Shown one piece after another: positions 47,672 through 59,200 of a stretch of DNA of 64,000 nucleotides. Below the pieces are notes generated by a model, which saw only the letters and a program-made list of their open reading frames with translations, made no database searches and was not told the origin of the DNA. The position numbers were made by a program, and so were the translations under genes. Each line of letters opens with the position of its first letter. Position 1 is the first letter of the stretch. The stretch covers positions 59,004,248 through 59,068,247 of the forward strand of contig NC_088711.1 of NCBI RefSeq assembly GCF_963576615.1, in the 5' to 3' direction. Source of the stretch: Watersipora subatra (Eukaryota; Bryozoa; Gymnolaemata; Cheilostomatida; Watersiporidae).

Positions 47672-48024
47672 GTGTTGAATTATTATGACATCATTAATCA
47701 ATAGAGTGATGAAAAACACAGCCTATCTTGTTGTCAGCTTTCTCTGCTCTTCTCATGTTCCTCACCTGAAATACTTGTCAACTGCTGTTTCCTGATCAAT
47801 ATTCAATAATTAAGACTTTGATTATGCGTGTTGGATGAGTGATTGATTTATTGCCGGTAGGTATTATTTGCTATATACAAGCGATTTGAATCTTTAGCTA
47901 TTTTAGTTTTAAATAAAAACTGTGCTTTAAGCACAGCGCTGCCATACCCATAACTGTTGTGTTTTTAATACATGACATCAGTCACTCTGTACAAGCTTTA
48001 CCAAAAGTCCAATTTGAAGCTTCT
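47672..48024 (+). repeat. Dispersed repeat R3, copy 1, about 350 bp
   Basis: Matches 54857-55200 in the same orientation at about 90%, with landmarks GAATTATTATGACATCATTA, TGATGAAAAACACAGCCTAT, GTGCTTTAAGCACAGCGCTG and CAGTCACTCTGTACAAGCTT. The palindrome GTGCTTTAAGCAC lies inside. No terminal repeats or coding recognised. Confidence 0.9.
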
Positions 48025-48747
48025 CACTGTCATACACAAATTATGCAGTTCATTATTCGTAGTGGATATAAGAAGAGTTTTCGTGGACCCTTTAATGTGC
48101 TATATAAAGAAGATGACTCCATTAGTCATGTTGTAACATTATAGAGTGGTATGATGTACAGGTAATAGTCAAAGGATACAAAAACTAAAGGTAATTTAAT
48201 TTGACTCGTTATCAATTAACGGTTTACATACTCTACTACGCTAGGAGGCGCATTCCCCTACCATGGTCTGCCACACTTATTTCTAATATTGGGGTTGTAG
48301 CTAGTAATACAGCATAAACTAGGAAGGTGCCATGCAGCCTGATTCATACTAGCATATAAGCAATGACTAGTGACAGGGAAGGCAGGTACTATGATCATTA
48401 TTCCCTACGCAAAAGAGTTTAAACCGAGTTTGAGAAGTGAGCGATTAACTCTACCTAGATAGTAGAGAATAGATAGAGAAGCATAGGCAATTTTCATTTG
48501 CATGAATGTACTCTAGGGAATTTTTAAATGTTATGTTAATTTTTCAGACGTTTTGATCAAACTTATGAATAGTAAACTATGTTCAACATAATACTTACGG
48601 TTTGTCATCAGTACTAGTCTAGGTCTCACCTGGCTCGCTGGGATAGTTTTTCAAGGTGTTTTTAACTCATTTTTTGCAGATACATCTGATTTTTAATGCA
48701 TTAAACTTTACTGCTAGAAGAATATCTTGTCAACTTGTCCATATCAT

Positions 48748-49190
48748 TGATGTATATTATGGATTTATATCATAGATGTATAACATTGATGTATATTATA
48801 GATGTATATCATAGGTGTATATCATAGATGTATATCATAAATGTATATCATGGATGTATATCATGGATGTATATCATGGATGTATATCATGGATGTATAT
48901 CATGGATGTATATCATGGATGTATATCATAGATGTATATCATAGATGTATATCATAGATGTATATCATAGATGTATATCATAGGTGTATATTATGGGTGT
49001 ATATCATAGATGTATATCATAGATGTATATCATAGATGTATATCATAGATGTATATCATAGATGTATATCATGGATGTATATCATAGATGTATATCATGG
49101 ATGTATATCATAGATGTATATCATAGATGTATATCATGGATGTATATCGTAGATGTATATCGTAGATGTATATCGTAGATGTATATCATG
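48748..49190. repeat. 13-bp minisatellite, about 33 copies
   Basis: The unit is ATGTATATCATAG, with variants CATGG and CGTAG at the end and occasional TTATAG. Runs of like variants cluster (several CATGG units near 48850-48910, three CGTAG units near 49147-49180). Confidence 0.95.
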
Positions 49191-49739
49191 TTTATGTAGA
49201 TACGAAACAAATTTGCATGAGATGATCGATGTCTGTTTTTATAAGATACGAGCGTGACAATTCGTTTTTCTATCAATACTGGTACTATTTTTCTAACATA
49301 CACATAATGACATAATATTTATTGCTATCAATTTCTTTTCTACTTCGTTAAAACTGCTTGTTTTGATCAACAAAAAGACTACACTACCACATGTAATTAC
49401 CGCCTTTCTACGCAGTGTGACATTGGTAACTAAATTTTAATAAAAATAAGTTATAAAGTTATTATAACATTCATAATATAACGTTATATATATATAACGT
49501 ATAAATAACATATAAAATATCATACTAGTAGTACGATATCTATAATATTTCTACAATATTATTATAATAGTAATATTATTCGCAAATATATATAATAATA
49601 TGGCTGTCTATCAGAAATCAACAATGACTTGCATCTTAGCGATGCATGCTTCGAGCAGTATGATAGAGAAGAGACGACCCAGCTCTCAGTATCTACCGCT
49701 TCCGAAACGGTCAGATTAACCTGAATTGATGTCTTTGCG

Positions 49740-50003
49740 ACGCGTCCAGTCTGACAGAGCCAGGTAGTCATTTCATTTGCTTAATGTGCAAAGGATAGAG
49801 GTGGATCTTCAACGTTCCTATGTTGCCAGTGTGGTAAACGAGACGGGGCCTCCAAGTTATGGTCTAGATCCAAAAGACCCAACAATTTGGGGTTTACAGC
49901 TTGCTGAGAGCTGTTTGTCAGATTGGTCATTAAGCAGGAGGTCGAACCACCAACCCCATGATTAACAATCAAAGGCGCTACCACTAGACCACCCTGACAC
50001 CCC
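49740..50003 (-). repeat. tRNA-derived SINE
   Basis: On the minus strand the head 49999-49935 reads GTCAGGGTGGTCTAGTGGTA, GCGCC, an anticodon-like loop TTGTTAA (GTT, as in tRNA-Asn), then GGTTCGACCTCC, an excellent B box. The acceptor ends do not pair as in a working tRNA, and about 190 bp of unrelated body follows downstream to about 49740. Confidence 0.72.
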
Positions 50004-50220
50004 TAGTAATTGCATATAATATAGTATGCACTATATACGAATTAATATACTACTAATATTATTAGCATATACTAATAATATATTATATTAATTGTACTAT
50101 AAGTATTAACAACCAACTCTGATCTAAAGAGCTTACAGGTTTATGTAGTTGTTAGTTTTAATTAAAATTTTACCTGCTCACTCAATGCTGATTAATGTTT
50201 TGGTTCGCCCAGGTTGGAAT

Positions 50221-53200
50221 ATGGCTGACGTACTTCGCAGTTTCCTAGGCTATCTCTTACAAGGCTTGAGGGACTGTTTGTATGGATTTTATGGAGTGTA
50301 CAAGGTAGATGTAAGTGTGAAGAAGTCTCGACCGGAGATCCCTGTCGGCGTCCTCAGACAAAGGCGGGAAATGGAAGGTCGAGCCAAGGAGACTGTAGCC
50401 CCAGTTCCTGAACAATCAACATCAAAGTGAGTGAATGAGCGAGCTTTGGGGTTGGACCTTTAGTATAAACCAACTGGTCAAAGACTTTCTGGTGCCAGAT
50501 TTTTTACACCAAAGCAGTTATTTATTTATTTTATGCTTATATAAAGTAAATAAATAACACGATGATAATAACAAGAAAATGCAACAAACATTATTTTATT
50601 CATCAAGCTTCACACATCATACTTTTTTCTTTGAAAGACAAAAAATAAACAGAAGTTATATTGTAAAGGTCTGGCCCCGGTAGCTGAGCCAGCTTTACTT
50701 CCCTAGCAAGGCAGTGCAGTCTGAACACTGGGCCTTCCCCTCGTCGGCCTGCCTGACACACCTAGTGGTCGGATCAGGCCGCGGCGGGCTGTCCTCAGTT
50801 CAGGCTCACTTGGAAGGCTAGCACGGCCTGCTCTCTGAGACCCTATCTTGGCTAATTTAGGTCCCTGGCTAGCTTACTGGAGGGCCTGATCTCCAATGCT
50901 ATCGCATTTCTGATCAGGTCCGATCGTAACGCAGCCAACCCCCTAGCCTTCCTTAGGTGTCTCCCCAAAGCAGTTCGTGCTTGAAGCCAGATCAGTTCTG
51001 GCAGAAAGATCCTTATTCAGCCAACCAGGCAGGCATCAAACACAGACAGTTTGTAAGAATAAGTATATAGTGTATTTAACGTATCTCAGCACATGTACAA
51101 CTCCGTCTTGACAGTATCAAATCCGTAAGAAGAATCCCAAAGAGTTGGCCTATGCCTTCTCCTTTTATACTATTTGCTCCGCCCACAATTATATAACATT
51201 CATTGTTTCACATCAGGCCTGTGAGGCAGGCCCAGACAATAGGCATAATGGGGTGCTAGCAGGCCTGTGAAGCAGGCCCAAAAATGTAGTATTATATAAC
51301 AGTAGAAATAGAAATAGGTTAAGACATATACAACAGGTTATGGTCAACAGTTAACAGGTTAAGAAATATACATAAGTGACTAGGCATAATGTTAACAGGT
51401 TAAGAAATATACATAAGTGACTAGGTTTAGAATAGTCCCGTCCTCCACAATATTTTATGCTGGAGTATTTCAGCACTCGTTCAGTTGATAATTTCACTCG
51501 ACGTTTTATTGCACATTAATTATGAGCAGCTTCAATTGATGCAGCTGGTGCTCTGTGGCTATGCTGGTCTATTTTGTTAATCACTTCATCATCTTTAGTG
51601 TAGATTCTTCCTTTACATGAATTTTTACGCTCACATCGCCAAAATTTGATTCCAGGATTCCGTGAACTACATCTGTAAAATACGTAAATGTATCCGCTAT
51701 GTACAAATCTTTTTTTCATTTTTACTCAAAATTTGTTGAGCCATAAGTCACAATGAAAGATGGATAAATTCTGAACTTCTAACCTGTGCCAAAAGGTGCT
51801 ACACCAGAAATGGTTGCACGCCAAAAGGTCCTGCACCAGAAATCGTCACGCCAAAAAGTCCTGTTCTGGACATTGTCACGCCAAAAATTCCTGTACCAGA
51901 AATTGTCATGCCAAAAAGTCTTGTGCCAGAAATCGTCATGCCAAAAAAGGCTAGTCCTGTAAAGCAACTACCCTTTGGTTAGCTAAATATTATACATATA
52001 CATAGATGGCTTGATCAATTATTTTAATCTGGGCTAAGTGGTCATACATGATGTACGAGGAAACTGAATCTTTTTTGTATATAGTATGTATTGTATATAT
52101 TGTGTCTTTGTTGAATATCAAAATACAATCTTACTATAGTAAAAGCTGTGTCCATCCAAAGCCACGGTTGTGGTTGGAAAAAAAATTGAATCATATGGGA
52201 TTTAAACCTACTACATATAGGTATGCCTCTCAGCACGGTACAACCTGCCCCAATCATTCCCTTCCCATAATAGTAGAATTATTGTGCACATTTTTATTAC
52301 CTATGCTATATTGACACACGTGATAATCTCCCACAGCCCATCGGACTGCCAGGGCACTAGTTAATATAGTCAGCTAAGAATTGAAAGAGTGTTATCATTT
52401 TCTGGGTCAACTTCTAAAGATAAACTTATGAGTTTATTCACTAAGCTATTACAATATTTCTTCTTATGGCTGATAATCATCCTTATCAGTTGTTCGGCTA
52501 CATTTTCTAGATTACCTCAGTAAAATAGTCACCGAAATTTATGCACAGGTTATGCTAAAGTAGTTTGCTGATCTTTTTCTTTGCCTTTCTCAGGATCACA
52601 GTTCTACCAACAATTCTACGATGCTGTCTCGCTAATGGAGGAATCATTGCAGTGAGTCTTAGAGGCAATATCCTCTGTTTTGCCAGAATGGCATTTAAAC
52701 CAACCTAGGTTTTTCTATACTTTGCAGAGTCATAACAACTATTTACTAACTTTCCATACAGCATAGTGTAGAGACACCTGGGTGTCACTAAAGTGTCACG
52801 CTGGGCTGACAAGCAGATCAGGTTTTTATAGGGCGCCATAGTAGATGCCTTATGTCAAGGCGTGTGTCTGCATATAAAACAGCAGAAAAGCAAGACCAAT
52901 GCGCGTGCACAAACGCTACGCCGTCAGTCGCTATGGCCAGTTCCATGGCACACAACAAACAGCAACACTGAACCATGACAGAAAGAAACTGTTTCTATGA
53001 TAGCATTGCAGGGCCATATAGATGGAGGGGGGGGGGGGTCGCTACACTCTCGCTATATATAGGAACTTAGCATAACAAGTATTACAACCAGCCTGGAGTA
53101 ATATGCTATTGTTTTGTAGTCACAAGTATTCATGTTCAGTTTTGTTGGACTTCCCTTGTTGGAAAAACTCCTCCAGCTATTACTTCAAGGTAAATGACTC

Positions 53201-56200
53201 ATTACCCACCAGCCTGTTGTTCAAACTTTTTGATTTATGCTAGCAAGTGCTTGTTTGACTACTAAAGGCAGTTTGTATCCTGTTGTATTGGTGAATAGTG
53301 CTAGCAGGTACTTGTTTGGCTACTCAAGGCGGTTTGTATCCTGTTGTATTGGTGAATAGTGCTAGCAGGTGCTTGTTAGACTACTAAAGACAGTTTGTAT
53401 CCTGTTGTATTGGTGAATAGTGCTAGCAGGTACTTGTTTGGCTACTCAAGGCGGTTTGTATCCTGTTGTATTGGTGAATAGTGCTAGCAGGTGCTTGTTA
53501 GACTACTAAATACAGTTTGTACCCTGTTGTATTGGTGAATAGTGCTAGCAGGTGCTTGTTAGACTACTAAAACAGTTTGTACCCTGTTGTATTGGTGAAT
53601 AGTGCTAGCAGGTGCTTGTTAGACTACTGAAGACAATTTGTACCCTGCTGTATTGGTGAATAGTGCTAGCAGGTGCTTGTTAGACTACTGAAGACAATTT
53701 GTACCCTGTTGTATTGGTAAATAGTGCTAGCAGGCGCTTGTGTGACTACTGAAGACAATTTGTACTCTGTTGTGCTCACCCATGCTCATATGAAATATGA
53801 GAATATTTTTTTCAATTTGTTGAAGACCTAAATTGATATAATTTAGTGGAAATTGTAGTGTTTTTGACTAAGACTTTCTAGATGTACTTGAACAGTGAAG
53901 TGACAGTGTAAATATTTGCTATTGTTGAAAAGGGCAGACGGACATAAATTCAGTAAAATGTAGGAGTGCTTGTGTTGTTAGTTGCTGATGCTTGACCAAA
54001 TGCGAAGCTGGTAAGGGAACTTGTATCCCTAAGAGCTGATATATTATTGATTTGTAAGGAATACATAGATAACGATTCCCTACTTATCACTGGATCTAGT
54101 TTATTTGTCGTAAATGCATCCAACCAGACTAACCCTGTGGGGACCAGCGATTTTTAATTGACCTGTTTATGAGTACAGATCACGCAACAGCCACACAGGC
54201 ATGGGAATATTTAGAGATGATTATCAGTTCCATCGTTAATACTTTCTGGGTCTACCCTCTCTGGCTCATCACACGCGCTACCAATGTCATCTGGTTCCAG
54301 GTTAGTCTTGCAGTCAGAACTGAATCTATTAACAAGTACCTCTTCAGAGCCTTCACATGATGTTTCTATTAATAAAGTGGTAAAAATAGGCAGACATGCG
54401 TATATATGAGTACGTCTTTTGGTGATTAAATTTGTTAAACAAAATTCGCAAATCAGTTATCGGGATGTGATGTAAAGCCTGTGATTTACCATGTATTTAC
54501 TCAGGATGTTGCGGATGCTGCCTGGAAGCACACTGGCAAAAAGAGAAAGTCTCAGGGAATATCTACACTTATATCAGATTTATTATACAACACAATAGCC
54601 CAGCTTATATTCATCCTGCAGGTAATTATTAGTTGCTTGGGGAGAAGGTTCTCAGGCTGCCTCTCAGCATTTTTGCAACAGACTGAAAGTGATGAGTTTG
54701 CATGTTTTTGTGGTTTCAATAGTTTTCTACACACTTTGTGTCTATTCCTGAACATGGTATTGATAAGCTGTAAACAGGCAAGTTATGGTAGATGCCTTTT
54801 GAAAAAAATATAAAACCATGTTAAATGATGCACTTTTTGATTATGTGGTTTTTGGAGTGTGTTGAATTATTATGACATCATTAATCAACAGAGTGATGAA
54901 AAACACAGCCTATCTTGTTGCCAACCTTCTCTGCTCTTTTCATGTTCCTCTACTGAAATACTTGTCAACTACCGTTTCCTGATCAATATACTTTGATGAT
55001 GCGTGTTGGATGAGTGATTGATTTATTACCGGTAGATATTATTTGCTATATACAAGCCGATTTGAATTTCTAACTATTTTGATTCTAAAGGAAAAACTGT
55101 GCTTTAAGCACAGCGCTGCCATACCCATAACTGTTGTGTTTTTAATACATGGCATCAGTCACTCTGTACAAGCTTTACCAAAAATCCCATTTGAAGCTTC
55201 ATAACTCGCTTTCTCCTGGACTCTAGAAGGATGTATTTTATATTTTATTGTAATTTAGACCACCTAATATTTCAAAAGCCATGAATTTTAATTTAAGAAA
55301 TCTGCATATCGTTTAGTCTTTGCGTCTGTTACTAATCATGTTTTGAGCGCTTACAAAATGAAAGGGAGAATGGCCAAAAGTTGAAACTGTTCAACAAATT
55401 AACCGATATTAACAAACCATAAATGAACTAAAATTTTGTTTACTGTATAAAAGTCTAGGCACACCGACACTGCATGCTGTTCATATTTAGTGTCTTTAAA
55501 GAGAACTGGCTGTGCCTCTCGACAATCTGTTCAATTTTATCAACTATTCACTGATATATATGCTGATATTGTAGATATTCTTACAAGCCATATTATGGCT
55601 CGTATAAAAGGTAGAGCTAATTTTTAATGCTTTGCTTTGAATTCTTATGCTATTTTTTTAAATTTACCGAAAGTTTTGACCCATAGATATTGGCTGTCAA
55701 TACAATGTAGAAATTGTGGCTTTAGATGAATTTCACATTTGCTCTGGCTCAAAAGAACAAAGGCTTTTTTGTAGTTTAGTTGAAAAGATATTTGCCTTCA
55801 ATCACTTCTGGCGAGCCTGGCTTCATGATTTTTGCAAAAATAAAAAAAATTGAGGCGCTGTAGTAGTAAGAAAAATAAAAAATGGAGATGGCAGCAAAAC
55901 TTACGTAACTGTGAAACAACAGCAATGTTAGTTAATTGCTTAGCAGTTTCCTTAGTTATTATTCTAATCTAGCTTTATCATGTGGTTAACATGACAATAA
56001 AATTAATTTAGTTTTTTTAATCAAAAATGTATATTTTGAATGCGACACTTTTTAAATCTTTAAGGAATTAGTGTGTACCATCTCAATGATACCTCATGTA
56101 ACTAGCATGAAGTTCTGTCATATTTTATGTTGAATTCCTTTTAAATATAATTTGTTTAAGCATGCTAACCTTACCTTGTGGGAAAATAAAAATGAATAGA

Positions 56201-59200
56201 GTTTCAATAGACAGTCAAACATCTCACATAGCTGAATTTCACAGCTTTTAGCATAGATATAGTTCTTTTGATAGCTTTAGTTTGTCCTGCATCACATGTA
56301 TCCTCTCACTAACACCTATGGCGTCTTTTCAAGGACAAATTTTATCTTAGTATGGTCAGCCGTACAGCTGTTAAGGAAAACAGCCAGAAAAACAGGCTAA
56401 GAACAATGTATTAGCAAAACAATTTAACAATTAGAGCCAGCTAAAGTGCTCCTAGGAAATTAGGAATGCCTGTAATGCTTTTCTAAGAACAACTTGAAAT
56501 GCGAATGTTATGTCTGTTTGGGTACCACCAACATGCTAAGTTGGTTGTTCATAGGGCACAATGTTGGAGAAGATACCATTACCGTATATTGGTAAGCTTG
56601 TTGGGGTCTTCCATGTTAGTCTGCTCACGTCTCTCTACGCCTTCGAGTACAGATGGATAGTAGAAGGTCAGTAAGCTTAGTATGTACCTTTTGGTCGCTG
56701 AATTTCATTCAAAAATTTTCCAAGAGTAGTTTTTTAAATTGTAACCATCATCTATAGTATTTCTTAAAATTCAGTGTGTCAAATAACTTGTGTGCATATC
56801 TAAGTACACTATTTTATACACATCTAGTTCTGACTGGGGTTTAGGGTTGTGCATCTTCATTCAAAATAAAGTTTTCAATTGGATACCAGTTGTAATATTT
56901 ACTACCTTATTTGACAATACTTGGTAATTGGTGGGTGTCGAGGCATCAGAGCCAATAGAAGATATGTGCTTGTTTAGTGACAGCATGTATCATCATGCCT
57001 TTGCTAATACTCCGACATCTCACACATTGGAGGTGGTAAAACAGTTGTTGCTATGGTGATAACCAAATAAGGGTCACCCCAGGATGTGTTCGTCACTCTT
57101 GTAAGATGCATAGCTCATTAAATTTACTGAATAATGTGTGTGTAACTTTGAAGAGTCTAGTTGAAATCTGTTAAAATTGTCAGAACTGGTCATGAACTTG
57201 GCGTTAGAAAGGTCTGTTTATGAATCAAAAAGTCTGTGTGGATGAAAGAATAGGTTTTTGGTGTTCATCAAACCATTTGTTCATGGATTTCTTGAGTAAT
57301 CAACCTTATAATTATAATTCACCTTATAATTCACAACTTACATATCTCTAAGTTAAGTTACAATAAGTTGCACTACATATCCCTAAACACCTACTTGATG
57401 CCTCCTCATCTTGTTGAACATACTGAATCCGACCAGATTCATAAGCAGGGGTAGTGCTTTCACCCAACTGTTCTGTATTGAAAAATAAAATATGACTTCT
57501 TTACATTCAAACAGATATGTTTTTCTCTGGAGTAAGAAATGAACTGTGCATTAATACCACTGTGTTCAAAGAACAAAACCAATACAATGAATAAACTACA
57601 ACAAATTACATATCTTTTCATAAAGACATGTACCTTCATTACCATTACCAGTACCTTCATTACCTTACCATTCATGCTGTTAACTAGGAATGTTGATGTT
57701 CTCAAAATGGAATGATAATGTTTGCTAAATATCTTAGCTGAATATTACTTGTTGTTGGTGTGTCACCCATGTCTTTGCTGAATATTACTTGCTGTTGTAG
57801 GTGTACTATCCATATCTTAGCTGAATATTACTTGCTGTTGTAGGTGTACCATTCATATCTTAGCTGAATATTACTTGCTGTTGTAGGTGTGCCATCCATA
57901 TCTTAGCTGAATATTACTTGCTGTTGTAGGTGTGCCATTTGCTGCAAGAATTAGGAAAATTGAGTGTCAATGGCCATATTTCTTTGGGTTTGGTCTTCCA
58001 GTCGGAGTTCTGATGACATTCTCTACCACGTTATGGCTGAAGTGAGTTGTGTGCTCCTGTATGACCTTTCTTTACTAGATATCAATTAACTTGAAATGAT
58101 TTTTAATTAGCAAAATTTTGAATTTGATGCCATGGAGAAAAAAAGTTGCATTGCAATTAAAATTTTATTCAACATTTTAAAAATCGAATCTTAACCCTCC
58201 TGTCAAGCAAGTGCGTTGCAAATAAGTATTGAAACATCAAAAGTTCATACAATCTGTAATTACTTTTTGCTAACATTAGACAAATGCTTGCACATACCAT
58301 TCAGATAGTTATGTGGAATAAAGGCATGCAGATAGTACAGATGTTGAACTATATTGACCATCAGCATGTATATTACTGAAACTAGCTGAGAAGGGAAAGT
58401 CTTACATGACTGATGTGCTTTACTTACGAATAACTGTAGCTAAATCTTTGTTGTTGTCAAACTTCGATTATCAATGATGATAAACTCCCCAGCGACTGGT
58501 TTTCATGCAGTGATCGAAACTGGAAAATTATCGCTTGTGTACACAACACAACTTCAAGGTCTTCTAAATTGAATTGATGGTAGTATATATATTTGCACAC
58601 TCTTGGTTCTGGCATTAAACTAAACGGTTTTCTGTTGGATACCTTCTTTCTTACACCGTGCACAGCTTCTAAGTCTTTTCTATCACTATTGGTCAGCACT
58701 GCGTATTTTGTTTAGAACCAATGTTGAGAATTACTCGTTTAGTCGTTAACAATTTTTCTGAAAAGCCTTTTAGTAGCTACAAGGAAGATTAGAACATGTA
58801 CATGCATGCACTCTGACCTCTACCTTCCATTGTAGTGGCTGCCTCTTTGCCGTCGTATTCCCGTTGCTCATCGTCAGCGCTCATGAAGCCACTGCAATAA
58901 GGCAAAGCTTGTAAGTCTAACATTCTTTTGCGTTTTCTCAAATGACTACCCAGTAGTAGTAGTAGCAGTAATGGTGGTAGTAGTAATATTAGTAGTAGTT
59001 GTAGCAGTAGTATCAGTAGTGGTAACAGTAGTAGTAGCGATAGTAGCAGCGATAGTTGTAGTAGTGGTAATAGCAGTAGTGTTAGTGATGGTAGTAGTAG
59101 TAATAGTACTGGTGGTAGTAGTAGTAACAGTAGTAGTAGTAGTATCAGTAGTGGTAACAGTAGTAGTAGTGGTAGCAATAGTATATAAGTAATGATGATC

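Larger units (their letters stand above)
40494..50220. other. Divergent intergenic region between PRPF18 and EI24
   Basis: No host gene is recognised over 9.7 kb. It must hold the PRPF18 and EI24 promoters and 5' UTRs. It contains a pogo/Tigger-type element, a gag remnant with a nested hAT miniature element, one copy of dispersed repeat R3, AT-rich simple repeats (46800-47030, 47480-47660), a 13-bp array and a SINE. The stretches 40494-42970 and 45150-46800 show nothing I can name. Confidence 0.55.

Noticed and set aside
52042..52314. Opposed frames of 71 and 88 codons
   Set aside because: They overlap the SINE candidate on both strands and show no domain.
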